Origin: an uncultured Bacilli bacterium
GTDB lineage: Bacteria > Bacillota_I > Bacilli_A > RF39 > UBA660
Direction of reading: 5' to 3'
Length of the DNA: 58,978 bases
Assembly: GCA_947581765.1 (NCBI GenBank)
Contig: CANPVU010000007.1
Location: forward strand, 1-58,978
Positions 18,218-26,861 of this stretch are shown here, piece after piece (positions within the stretch are counted from its first letter, which is position 1; each line of letters starts with the position of its first letter). Made by a program: the position numbers and the translations under genes. The notes beneath the pieces were generated by a model. The model saw nothing but the letters and a program-made list of their open reading frames with translations. It had not been told where the DNA came from and made no database searches.

Positions 18218-19258
18218 TTAAATATAATCATATTTTTTTAATAATCTATATATTTCATCATTAATGTATTCTCTTCTTTCAATTAACATTTTATTATTTT
18301 CTCTTTTAGGATGTACACTATTAGATAAGAAGATGAATGCTACATCATTTCCTCTATCAATTAGTATATGATTTCCAGTAAAACCAGTATGTATTATAGC
18401 ATCATCACTACATACTTTTTTACATAATTTACTACTTTTACCATATATCCATCCTATAGTTCTTCTTACTCCTTCTTCATTTATAAACAAGGGAGTAAAC
18501 CACATATCTATATAATTTAATTCAATAAATTGTTTTCCTTTATAATATCCATCGTTTAAAACCATTTTAACATAGTTACTAATATCCAAAATAGTACTAA
18601 ATACTCCAGCATGACCAGATATACCATTTAAAAAGTATGTTTTCTCATCATGTGCTTTTCCTTGTAATAATCCCCTTTGCTTAGTAAGTTCTGTTGGAGC
18701 ACACATCTTTATATTAGAAGGATTATAACTAGTATTATACATTTCTAATGGTTCAAAAATTAATTCTTTAGCCAAAATATCAAGTGATTTACCATATAAT
18801 TTTTCTATAATAAATCCAAGTAAAATAAAATTATTATCACAATACAAAACATCAGTTCCAGGTTCAAATTTCAAGTCTATATTATTAATAAACTCATCTT
18901 TTGATTTTAAATTAAATTTATCATATTTTGGAATTATTCCTGATGAATGTGTCAATAAGTGAATAATTTTAACATTATCAAAAGGAAAATCTAAAATATA
19001 ATCTTTAACATAATTATTAAGTTTTAACTTTTCATCACGTATAAGAAAAGAAGCTAATGTATTTGTTACAATTAATTTAGTAAGACTTGCTATATCATAT
19101 AAAGTATCAGTAGTATTTTTTAACTTACTAGGTACTAGTGATTTATATCCAATACTATCTGATATAGTTTCATGTGGTGTTATAATACACCAACAACACC
19201 CAGGAATTATCTTATCCTTAACTAGCTTTTCTAAATATTCATTTATTTCCTCTTTCAT
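18218..19258 (-). CDS. Serine hydrolase of the class C beta-lactamase/PBP family
   Basis: Family members include D,D-peptidases, esterases and beta-lactamases with a Ser-xx-Lys nucleophile. Seen: YDIASLTKLIV (SLTK motif, about residue 58), LLYCDNNFILLG (the Tyr motif in its YxD form), and HTGFTGN in the place of the third motif. There is no signal peptide, so the protein is predicted cytoplasmic. The YxD/HTG combination is commoner in esterase-like members than in true beta-lactamases, so resistance should not be assumed. Divergent from the YigZ-family gene. Confidence 0.85.
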   Translation of the reverse strand: MKEEINEYLEKLVKDKIIPGCCWCIITPHETISDSIGYKSLVPSKLKNTTDTLYDIASLTKLIVTNTLASFLIRDEKLKLNNYVKDYILDFPFDNVKIIHLLTHSSGIIPKYDKFNLKSKDEFINNIDLKFEPGTDVLYCDNNFILLGFIIEKLYGKSLDILAKELIFEPLEMYNTSYNPSNIKMCAPTELTKQRGLLQGKAHDEKTYFLNGISGHAGVFSTILDISNYVKMVLNDGYYKGKQFIELNYIDMWFTPLFINEEGVRRTIGWIYGKSSKLCKKVCSDDAIIHTGFTGNHILIDRGNDVAFIFLSNSVHPKRENNKMLIERREYINDEIYRLLKKYDYI

Positions 19259-19286
19259 AATATCACAATTTTATTTTAACATATAT

Positions 19287-19315
19287 TTGATAAAATAAAA
19301 ATATTAAGATATAAT
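19287..19315 (+). promoter_or_regulatory. Promoter of the YigZ-family gene
   Basis: TTGATA, 17 bases, TATAAT: a near-consensus vegetative promoter. Only 15 bases separate the -10 element from the ATG, so the mRNA should start almost at the GGTGAT ribosome site. Confidence 0.75.
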
Positions 19316-19330
19316 TTAATCGGTGATAAT

Positions 19331-19912
19331 ATGTTATCAATTAATAATGAAACTAAATCTTTAACTATTATTAATAAATCTAAGTTTTATTGTATTATTG
19401 CTCCTTTAAATAACATAGATGATGTAGACATAATACTTAATAGAGTAAAAGAGGAATATAAGGGTGCTACACACTATTGTTTTGCATACATATTTAATCA
19501 AATAAAAAGATTTGATGATGATAAAGAACCAAGTGGTACAGCAGGTATGCCTATATTAAATGTGCTTGAAAGTAATAATCTAAATCACATAATAGCTATT
19601 GTAGTTAGATATTTTGGTGGCATAAAGCTAGGTGCTGGAGGATTAGTTAGAGCATATACAAATAGTGTAACCAAATCTATTGAAGAGGCAAAAATTATTG
19701 AAATAATTAAAGGTATTAAAGTAAAAATATTATTTAATTATACTAATTTAAAAGATATAGATTATATACTAAAAGATATATCTATAGAAGATAAAATATT
19801 TGAAGATAATATAAGTTATATAATTAATTGTAATAAAGAATTTTTAGATAAAATAAAAATATATCTTATAGATTATGAAATATTAGAAGAAGTAATGATT
19901 AAAAAAAGTTAG
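19331..19912 (+). CDS. yvyE: YigZ/IMPACT family protein
   Basis: The IMPACT family (YigZ in E. coli, YvyE in Bacillus) has an N-terminal domain related to IMPACT/GCN1-interacting proteins and a C-terminal EF-G domain IV-like fold; its cellular role is poorly defined. Diagnostic stretches are KSKFYCIIAPL, GATHYCFAY, DDDKEPSGTAGMPIL and VVRYFGGIKLGAGGLVRAY. Length (193 aa) matches. Start: ATG after GGTGATAAT. Monocistronic on the plus strand with its own promoter and terminator. Confidence 0.94.
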   Translation: MLSINNETKSLTIINKSKFYCIIAPLNNIDDVDIILNRVKEEYKGATHYCFAYIFNQIKRFDDDKEPSGTAGMPILNVLESNNLNHIIAIVVRYFGGIKLGAGGLVRAYTNSVTKSIEEAKIIEIIKGIKVKILFNYTNLKDIDYILKDISIEDKIFEDNISYIINCNKEFLDKIKIYLIDYEILEEVMIKKS

Positions 19913-19942
19913 AAATATTAATTTTTATTTCTAACTTTTTTA
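19901..19942. terminator. Bidirectional terminator
   Basis: A long stem (AAAAAGTTAGAAATA/TATTTCTAACTTTTT) serves the YigZ-family gene and the convergent methyltransferase-like gene, whose stop codon lies in it. Confidence 0.9.
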
Positions 19943-20653
19943 TCTTTTATTATATATTATTGGATACTTTATTTTAAATTTATCTTCTAATGAAGAAACA
20001 ACTAATTCTCCTAATCCATTCTCTTCACATAATCTTTTTGCTAACTCTATATCATCATAATAGCTAGGTCTAAAAAATCCATAAGAATAATAACCATTAC
20101 GAGCTGCAAAATGATCACAACCACAAAAAGCTATATAAAAGTCTTTTTTATTATTACAAGCTGCATTTATTACATCTACAGTAGCAAAACATGGTAATAT
20201 TGATACTACTAAATCATAATTACTTATATTTAGGGTTGAATTAAACTCTTCCTTTTTTATAACTAAATTTGAATACTTAGATTTATCTATTATTGTACAT
20301 GGGTCATATATAGTAATAGTTCCACTACCTATTTTTATCTGATGTCTAGCTATTATATTAGCAAGTGCTGGTAGTGCTCCAGATGCTACTTCAAGTATGT
20401 TACTACCCAAATTAAATATTTTATTAATATTATTGAAATGTGCAATATACGGATTATCAGAGTCAGGATAAATTTCAAGTTCACTATAAAGTTGCATAAA
20501 CTCTGAATAAATTTCCCTTTTCCCTATTAACTGAAAAAAGTTTTCTTGTATATAATCTTGTAATCCAGGATCATACTTTTCTTTATTTTTTGAAAAAAAA
20601 TCAAAAAACAAATCTTTGATTTCCGTTTTATCTTTCTGTGGCAACCATGACAT
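19940..20653 (-). CDS. Methyltransferase-like protein, paralogue 1
   Basis: 237 aa with a Rossmann-type core: NILEVASGALPALANIIA looks like the SAM-binding glycine loop, TITIYDPCT follows as strand 2, and NYDLVVSILPC as strand 4. This order fits class I methyltransferases, but the exact family and substrate are unknown to me. The N-terminal 85 residues are helical (YIQENFFQLIGKREIYSEFMQLYSELEIYP) and shared with the upstream paralogue; FYIAFCGCDH near the C-terminal half is also shared. It is 8 bases downstream of that paralogue, so the pair is an operon born of tandem duplication. Confidence 0.65.
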   Translation of the reverse strand: MSWLPQKDKTEIKDLFFDFFSKNKEKYDPGLQDYIQENFFQLIGKREIYSEFMQLYSELEIYPDSDNPYIAHFNNINKIFNLGSNILEVASGALPALANIIARHQIKIGSGTITIYDPCTIIDKSKYSNLVIKKEEFNSTLNISNYDLVVSILPCFATVDVINAACNNKKDFYIAFCGCDHFAARNGYYSYGFFRPSYYDDIELAKRLCEENGLGELVVSSLEDKFKIKYPIIYNKR

Positions 20654-20661
20654 AATATCAT

Positions 20662-21447
20662 CTACTTTCTTAAATTATTTTTATATATAAGTATAGGTGA
20701 AACTCTATGATAATTAGGTTCTAATTCTTCTACTAAAAGTTCTCCATTATTATTTTGTTTACAAATTTCTTTTGCCATTAGTATAGATTTTTCATATAAT
20801 CTTTTTGAAGTAAAATAATTTGTTGAATTATCATGTGAAAAGCATCCGCAAAAAGCTATAAAAAAGTTTTTATCTTGTTCTAATAATATTCTAATTAAAT
20901 CATCTGTAATAGTACAAGGTAAAATAGCAGTTACTAAATCATATTTTTCTATACTAACTTCTCTAGTAAATTTTTCCTTATGTAAACACATATTAGGATA
21001 CTTTTCCTTTTTACAAACCAATGCTGGGTCATACATCGTAATAGTTCCAGCATTTAACTTTATTTGCTTTTGTGCAATTCTAATTGCAAACGTAGGAAAC
21101 TCTCCAGATGCTACATCTAGTACATCAACATCTATTTCAAAATGTTCCATTAATTTATCTATATATTGAATATAAGGATCTCTATTTTTAGGATAAATTT
21201 CTAAATAACTATATAGTTGAGCAAAAGTAGTACTTACACCATATCTACCAACACAACTCAAAAAATAATTTTTAATATTTGTAATTGTTCTTGAGTCATA
21301 TAAATCTCCATATTCACTTAAAAAATCTAATAATTTCTTTTTTATTTCTCCTTCAGTAAAATTAGGTACCCATACAGGATAATCTGACTCATACAAATCA
21401 TCAAATGACGATAATATTTCATTTTCTTTTATAATCACATTAATCAC
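20662..21447 (-). CDS. Methyltransferase-like protein, paralogue 2
   Basis: 261 aa, clear paralogue of the next gene: shared motifs are QLYSYLEIYP, DVLDVASGEFPTFAIRIAQ, AGTITMYDPAL, KYDLVTAILPC and FFIAFCGCF. The class I methyltransferase reading rests on the DVASG loop and strand order. Start is uncertain: the track start is a GTG at 21447 that touches the AAGAG ribosome site, while a second in-frame GTG at 21438 has better spacing; no in-frame ATG is near. It has its own promoter about 20 bases upstream. Confidence 0.62.
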   Translation of the reverse strand: MINVIIKENEILSSFDDLYESDYPVWVPNFTEGEIKKKLLDFLSEYGDLYDSRTITNIKNYFLSCVGRYGVSTTFAQLYSYLEIYPKNRDPYIQYIDKLMEHFEIDVDVLDVASGEFPTFAIRIAQKQIKLNAGTITMYDPALVCKKEKYPNMCLHKEKFTREVSIEKYDLVTAILPCTITDDLIRILLEQDKNFFIAFCGCFSHDNSTNYFTSKRLYEKSILMAKEICKQNNNGELLVEELEPNYHRVSPILIYKNNLRK

Positions 21448-21463
21448 TCTTTTTTACCGAAAT

Positions 21464-21493
21464 ATCTTATCATATATAAGTAATATGTGTCAA
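21464..21493 (-). promoter_or_regulatory. Promoter of the methyltransferase pair
   Basis: Minus strand: TTGACA, 18 bases, TAAGAT preceded by TGA (extended -10). The -10 is about 16 bases from the first GTG. Confidence 0.65.
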
Positions 21494-21600
21494 TTACTCA
21501 ATTGCTTTATATTATTCAAACAAAACGATATTAAAACTTGTATCAATAAGTATAAATAAAAAACTTTTGAGGATATATTAGCACATATTGATAAAATATG

Positions 21601-21630
21601 CAAAATAAAAACAAGGATTATTTTCCTTGT
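21601..21630 (-). terminator. Terminator of rpsB-tsf
   Basis: ACAAGGA/TCCTTGT stem whose loop contains the tsf stop codon, followed by TTTTATTTT on the minus strand. Confidence 0.85.
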
Positions 21631-22508
21631 ATTTGTTTTGCAACTTCTTCAGCAAAGTTTTCTTCTTTTTTCTCCATACCTTCGCCAACTTCATATCTAA
21701 TAACATCAACAATTTTACCACCGTTATTTTCTACATAAGTTGCAACTGTTTCTCCGTTTTCAGCTTTTACGAATATTTGATTTTCAAGGCATACTTCTTC
21801 ATAATATGCTTTAACTTTACCTGGCATTATTCTTTCTTCAATTACGTTTTCTGGTTTTCCCTCTTTTAGTAATTGTTCTTTAATTATTGCCATTTCTTTT
21901 TCAAGTGTTTCAGTTGGTACATCTGATGACTTAATAAATGATGGTCTCATTGCAGCAGCATGCATAGAAACTTCCTTAGCAACACTTGTATTAGCACCTT
22001 CTAATACAGTTAAAACTGCAATTTTACCATTCATATGAGTATAATCTCCAAATGATTGATTATCTTCTTTTACAACTCTTTTAAATCTTCTTAAACTTAA
22101 TTTTTCACCAATAGTTGCTGTTTTATTAATAATTAAATCATTAACAGTTCCATCATCTGTAGATAGTGCTAAAACATCATCTATAGTTTCAACATCATTT
22201 TTAACAATTAAATCTAATATTGTATCAACCATTGATGTAAATTCTGTATTCTTTGCAACAAAATCTGTTTCTGAATTAATCTCAATAATTGCTGCTGTAT
22301 TTCCATCTATTTTAACAGCTGCTAAACCTTCAGATGCTATTCTATCTGCTTTTTTTGCAGCTTTAGAAATACCATTTTTTCTTAGCCAATCTATTGCTGC
22401 ATCAATATCACCGTTTGTAGCAACTAATGCTTTCTTACAATCACCAAAACCAGCAAGAGTTATTTCTCTTAACTCTTTAATTTGACTCATACTTACTGTA
22501 CTTTCCAT
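21618..22508 (-). CDS. tsf: Elongation factor Ts
   Basis: Guanine nucleotide exchange factor for EF-Tu. Seen: the N-terminal UBA-like domain with IKELREITLAGFGDCKKAL and the core motif EINSETDFVAKN (the TDFV that displaces Mg from EF-Tu), plus the dimerisation domain. The first motif reads TLAGFGDC where most bacteria have TGAGMMDC, a mild oddity. Length 296 aa is normal. Start: ATG six bases after AGGAGG. It follows rpsB after an attenuator-like hairpin. Confidence 0.97.
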   Translation of the reverse strand: MESTVSMSQIKELREITLAGFGDCKKALVATNGDIDAAIDWLRKNGISKAAKKADRIASEGLAAVKIDGNTAAIIEINSETDFVAKNTEFTSMVDTILDLIVKNDVETIDDVLALSTDDGTVNDLIINKTATIGEKLSLRRFKRVVKEDNQSFGDYTHMNGKIAVLTVLEGANTSVAKEVSMHAAAMRPSFIKSSDVPTETLEKEMAIIKEQLLKEGKPENVIEERIMPGKVKAYYEEVCLENQIFVKAENGETVATYVENNGGKIVDVIRYEVGEGMEKKEENFAEEVAKQIQGK

Positions 22509-22532
22509 ATATATCCTCCTTTTTTATAAAAT

Positions 22533-22555
22533 AAGGATGATTATAAATCATCCTT
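22533..22555 (-). promoter_or_regulatory. rpsB-tsf intercistronic hairpin
   Basis: A perfect 10-bp stem (AAGGATGATT/AATCATCCTT, 3-base loop) between rpsB and tsf. Its following U tract is weak (ATTTTAT), so it is more likely a partial terminator or RNA-processing site that sets the S2:EF-Ts ratio than a full stop. Confidence 0.6.
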
Positions 22556-22568
22556 AGTAGTAACTATT

Positions 22569-23618
22569 TTACTTTAAAGCTTCAAGCAATTCAGCTTTTT
22601 TCATTGTAGAATATCCTTTGATATCCTTAGCTTTAGCTAATTCACGTAATTCTGAAACTGTCTTTTTAGTTAAATCATCTTTAACTTCGGCTTTTTTTGG
22701 TTCAACTATTTCAGTTTGTTGTGTTTCTTTTTCTTCTTGAGCTTTAGGGTTTTCTTTTACTTCTTTTTCTACTTTATTGAATGATTTCTTAAAGTTTTTC
22801 TTATCAAATGGTTTTTTATCAAAAGATTTTTTCTCAAATGGTCTTTTTTCTTCTTTTCTTTTTACTGATTCAACAGCACGTTTCATAATATCGTTACCAT
22901 TTTCATCATTTTTTCCATTACTATAATCTGTAATATGTCCACCATTAGCTTCAATTATTGCATTATTCATAACACCAATAATTAACTTAACAGCACGTAT
23001 TGCATCATCGTTTGCAGGAATAACATAATCAACCATATCTGGATCACAGTTTGTATCAACTATACCAAATACTGGAATATTTAATTTTCTAGCTTCACGA
23101 ATAGCAATCTCTTCTTTACTTGGATCTACGATAAACATAGCTTGTGGTAATTTTTCCATATTACGAATTCCACATAATATTTTATTTAACTTATCGTATT
23201 CTTTCTTTAATCCAACTACTTCTTTTTTTGGTAATAAATCAAAAGTTCCATTTGCTTCCATCTTTTCGATTTCTTCTAATCTTTTAACTCTTTTTCTTAT
23301 AGTCTTAAAGTTAGTTAAAGTTCCACCTAACCATCTTTCTGTTACATAATAAGAATCACTCTTTATAGCTTCTTCTTTAGATGCTTCACTAGCTTGTTTT
23401 CTAGTACCTACAAATATAACTTTACCACCATTTTTTGCTATATCATATAAAGCAGCATATGCTTCTTCTATTTTTTTAGCAGTTTTTTGTAAATCTATAA
23501 TGTATATATCATCTCTTGAAGTAAAAATATACTCTTTCATCTTTGGATTCCATCTTTTAGTCTGATGACCAAAATGTACTCCAGCTTCTAATAATAAATT
23601 CATTGACACTACAGCCAT
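22569..23618 (-). CDS. rpsB: 30S ribosomal protein S2 with C-terminal Rho-N/SAP-like extension
   Basis: Residues 1-225 are canonical S2: [50 protein letters not shown]. Most S2 proteins end near here. This one continues for about 115 residues: a Lys/Phe-rich low-complexity linker with repeated (K/R)xFxKK units ([19 protein letters not shown]), an acidic/Gln stretch, and a final [20 protein letters not shown] plus [14 protein letters not shown], which reads as a Rho N-terminal/SAP-type helix-extended-loop-helix nucleic-acid binding motif. Start: ATG with AGGAGG. First gene of the rpsB-tsf operon. Confidence 0.95.
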   Translation of the reverse strand: MAVVSMNLLLEAGVHFGHQTKRWNPKMKEYIFTSRDDIYIIDLQKTAKKIEEAYAALYDIAKNGGKVIFVGTRKQASEASKEEAIKSDSYYVTERWLGGTLTNFKTIRKRVKRLEEIEKMEANGTFDLLPKKEVVGLKKEYDKLNKILCGIRNMEKLPQAMFIVDPSKEEIAIREARKLNIPVFGIVDTNCDPDMVDYVIPANDDAIRAVKLIIGVMNNAIIEANGGHITDYSNGKNDENGNDIMKRAVESVKRKEEKRPFEKKSFDKKPFDKKNFKKSFNKVEKEVKENPKAQEEKETQQTEIVEPKKAEVKDDLTKKTVSELRELAKAKDIKGYSTMKKAELLEALK

Positions 23619-23740
23619 TTTATTTCCTCCTTTTCGTTATTACTTCCATTTATTTCATCTTTAAACATCACCATATGGCACTAGACATTTAAATCCATAA
23701 ATGTGTTTTTTAAAAAAGCCAATAATATTATAACACAATT
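23619..23740 (-). promoter_or_regulatory. rpsB promoter and 5' leader
   Basis: Minus strand: TATAAT at 23732-23727 with an upstream TGT (extended -10). The leader of about 100 bases contains a hairpin (ACATTTA/TAAATGT, 6-base loop) directly followed by the near-palindrome GTGCCATATGGTG, then the AGGAGG. This may be the site of S2 feedback control, as seen for rpsB leaders in other bacteria; the assignment is inference. Confidence 0.5.
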
Positions 23741-23784
23741 ATTATTTTTTAAAAGACTTTTTTTATAATTTATTTTAATTTATA

Positions 23785-26397
23785 TCACTTAAAATAATAT
23801 ATACTATTTACTTTACCATTACAGCCATTACAACTGTTTGTAATTCCTACATACAAAGTATTATCATATATTTTAAGTCCTTCTGCTTCTTGATCTTTTA
23901 ATTTAGGATCAAACGTATATACATATTGAAGTTGTCCAATATAATTATATACTTCAATATACATCTTAGTACCACCAAAACCACGGTACTGATAATAATA
24001 TCCATCTTTTATAGCATTTCCTTGTCTAGAATAATTTGTACCATCCATTGACTTTGCCTGCATAACAAAAGTATATAACAACACTAACTTTCCATTTACA
24101 AAATCATTTGCTTTATATATTAATACTCTTGTAGAACTTCTTACAGCAACTAAATTATTTTCCCAATCAAATGATATTTCAGGATTAGTATATATATTAC
24201 CATTATCATTTTTTAAAGTAACTGTTTCATAAGATTTATATTTATCATTTTCTTTATTTTTTTTAAATTTTACTTTTTCAAGTGAATTATGATTTCCCCA
24301 ATAAGAACCATTAGAATCAGCTTTTATAAAACCATTAGAATTTGTCCATATATAATTATTTCCATCTATATCAAAAGTTTGACCATGGCCACCATTATTT
24401 ATATGCATATAAGTAATTTTTTTAGAAGATGGATTATATACTTCTGTTTTGGGTATTGCAACAATTATTGTCCTTGTTAAATCTTTTTTTAATTCATTAG
24501 TTAACTTTTTATCTTTTTTAAGTAAACTTTTACTAGGCATTGAAATAAACAAATATTCATTCTTAATACCTTTATTATTAAGTGCAAAATTTTGCATAGC
24601 TCTCATATTAGTTGTACCACTATCATAAACTTTAAAATTAACATAATATCCAGTTAACTTTTTATTTCTTACATCTATTAAATTTTGTTTAGGAACTATT
24701 ACTAATGTCATACTTCTTTTAATACTAGTACCCTTTATTTGTGCAGTTATAGTTACAGTTCCTGCCTTATGTGGTATAACTATACCATTTTGTGTAACAG
24801 AAGCCATATTTTTATCACTACTATACCAAACAATTTGTTTATTAACAGCTTCTTCTGGTAATACTGTAGCATTTAATTTAATATTTTTATCTATTGGAGT
24901 TTGTTCTATAGTTTTATTTAAATAAATTAATTCTGGTAAAATTTCACTGGGTAAAACTGTATATAAAATTCTATCTGTATAACTTCCATCTTTAGAAATT
25001 ATCTGCACATAGAACATACCATGTAATTTAGGATTTATAACTCCATCAGAGGAAACTTCTGCTATAGAATTATCAGAAGAAACTAAGTTATATTCTACAT
25101 TATTACCATCTAAATCAATTAATGAAACATCAATCTTAGTTTTTTCTCCAACTATTAAACTTCTTTTTTCACTTTTTATAATTGAACTTTTAATCTTTTT
25201 TATATCCTTTTTTTCATTAGAAACTTCTACATCTAAAGATGTAGCATATCCACCATCTTTAGTAATTGCTACTATTTTAACACTACCACTTTTTATAGCA
25301 TGTATATTTCCTGCACTACTTACAGTAGCAACACTAGGATCACTACTAGAATATGTAACAACTTTATCAGTTGCATTACTTGGTGTTAATATTGGATTAA
25401 TAAGGTAGTTTTCATTTATATCTAATTTTATTTTTTTAGTTTCTAAATCTATATTAGTAACATTTACTCTTTTCCCATTAACCCTTACAAGTAAAGATGT
25501 AGTAATCTTTGAATCTTTACTACTTGCATATATATTACAAATACCACTACCATTTGCACGCAACATACCATTTTTATCTATAGAAGCAACTTTACTATCA
25601 CTAGTTGACCATACTATATTATCTAATCCTACATCTGATGGAGTAACACTTGCACTAATTTTTCTTAAATCACCTATATATAAATTAAGATGATAAGTAT
25701 TTAATTTAATACTTTCAATTTCCTTTTCCAAAAATTCTGTTTCTTCTTCAAAAGAAGGTTCTTCATCAGTCGTAACATCTACTTGTTCTACTTTCTTCTC
25801 ATCATTATTAACATTAACATTCATACTTGTAGATAAACCTGTAATAGGCTCTTTTACTGTTATAATAGCACTCCCAGTATTTAGTCCAAATACTTCTCCA
25901 TTTGAATTAACTACTGCTATATTCTTATCACTACTTGAATACTCTAATCTACTTTTTACATTAATATCATTATTTAAAATAGGTGATAAATTAAATATAT
26001 CACCTGTTTTAATATTCTTAGAATCTTCTTCTAAGGTTATAGAATATATAGAAAAATCTTTTACATTTAGAAGTATTTGATTTGAAAATAAATTATGTTT
26101 TGATTTTATAATTACCTTAGTTTCACCTAAACTATGCGTAGTTATATTACCATTTAAATCAATAGATGCTATAGAAGGATTTTCAATATACATATTATAA
26201 TCATCTATATTATAACTTCCATTAACATCTATCTTATAGCTACTATCTAATTTTAATTCAATATACTCATCATACAAAGAAAATTGATCTTTATGTGCTA
26301 CAAAATTAAAAATAAGAATAGTTACAATACATAATAAAACTGTAGTAGTATATATACATATTGAATATATAATATTTCTACGCCTTTTATAATTCAT
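23785..26397 (-). CDS. Surface protein with six Ig-like (Big_2) repeats and a propeller-like C terminus
   Basis: 870 aa. An N-terminal membrane anchor (about residues 11-32) is followed by about six Big_2-type Ig domains, each recognisable by SSD-x(3-4)-A-x-V and a Gly-rich close (YSSSDPSVATVSSAGNI, VWSTSDSKVASIDKNGM). The last 290 residues are different: GGHGQTFDIDGNNYIWTNSN, DQEAEGLKIYDNTLYVGI and similar turns resemble helveticin J-type bacteriocins and other five-bladed propellers. Ig repeats would then display this domain at the cell surface. The propeller assignment is moderate. It directly follows the 149-aa gene downstream of trmD. Confidence 0.75.
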   Translation of the reverse strand: MNYKRRRNIIYSICIYTTTVLLCIVTILIFNFVAHKDQFSLYDEYIELKLDSSYKIDVNGSYNIDDYNMYIENPSIASIDLNGNITTHSLGETKVIIKSKHNLFSNQILLNVKDFSIYSITLEEDSKNIKTGDIFNLSPILNNDINVKSRLEYSSSDKNIAVVNSNGEVFGLNTGSAIITVKEPITGLSTSMNVNVNNDEKKVEQVDVTTDEEPSFEEETEFLEKEIESIKLNTYHLNLYIGDLRKISASVTPSDVGLDNIVWSTSDSKVASIDKNGMLRANGSGICNIYASSKDSKITTSLLVRVNGKRVNVTNIDLETKKIKLDINENYLINPILTPSNATDKVVTYSSSDPSVATVSSAGNIHAIKSGSVKIVAITKDGGYATSLDVEVSNEKKDIKKIKSSIIKSEKRSLIVGEKTKIDVSLIDLDGNNVEYNLVSSDNSIAEVSSDGVINPKLHGMFYVQIISKDGSYTDRILYTVLPSEILPELIYLNKTIEQTPIDKNIKLNATVLPEEAVNKQIVWYSSDKNMASVTQNGIVIPHKAGTVTITAQIKGTSIKRSMTLVIVPKQNLIDVRNKKLTGYYVNFKVYDSGTTNMRAMQNFALNNKGIKNEYLFISMPSKSLLKKDKKLTNELKKDLTRTIIVAIPKTEVYNPSSKKITYMHINNGGHGQTFDIDGNNYIWTNSNGFIKADSNGSYWGNHNSLEKVKFKKNKENDKYKSYETVTLKNDNGNIYTNPEISFDWENNLVAVRSSTRVLIYKANDFVNGKLVLLYTFVMQAKSMDGTNYSRQGNAIKDGYYYQYRGFGGTKMYIEVYNYIGQLQYVYTFDPKLKDQEAEGLKIYDNTLYVGITNSCNGCNGKVNSIYYFK

Positions 26398-26410
26398 ACT
26401 TCTTCCCCTT

Positions 26411-26860
26411 TTATCTTGTTCTATGTATCATATTCTCCTGATCAAATTCCATATTTTTTTGTTCATTAATATATATTTTAAGTGCTAATTCTTTTTCAAT
26501 TAATTCTAATTTTTTATTTAACATATCAATATATTTTTGTTCTAAATACTTACTATACTTATACATTAATATTGATTTATATCTTTTTATATCATTTAAT
26601 ATCTCATTAATTGAACCACCATTATCTCCCTCATCATCTATATAATCTATAATAAATTGTAAATATAATTCTAATTTACGTTTTATTTTTTTCTTTAAAA
26701 TGCTTTCAATAAAAAAGCGATTAATTACAATAATTTTACTTACTACTATTCCCTCATACTTAATATGATTTTTTGGAGTAATATCAAATCCTTCTAAATC
26801 ATTATTATATGTTTTTATTTTATTAAAATTATTTTGAATAGTAATTCTGTAAAATTTCAT
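26411..26860 (-). CDS. Hypothetical 149-aa helical protein
   Basis: Not recognised. Mostly helical and charged, with a possible coiled coil in the last third (EQKYIDMLNKKLELIEKELALKIY). No signal or membrane span. It starts one base after the trmD stop with no good Shine-Dalgarno of its own, so translation depends on trmD coupling; this position in a ribosome/tRNA maturation operon is the only functional hint. The large Ig-like gene follows after 13 bases. Confidence 0.6.
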   Translation of the reverse strand: MKFYRITIQNNFNKIKTYNNDLEGFDITPKNHIKYEGIVVSKIIVINRFFIESILKKKIKRKLELYLQFIIDYIDDEGDNGGSINEILNDIKRYKSILMYKYSKYLEQKYIDMLNKKLELIEKELALKIYINEQKNMEFDQENMIHRTR

Positions 26861-26861
26861 A

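Noticed and set aside
18218-19258. Beta-lactamase resistance gene
   Set aside because: SLTK is present, but the protein has no signal peptide and the other motifs fit esterase/peptidase-like members; resistance cannot be inferred.
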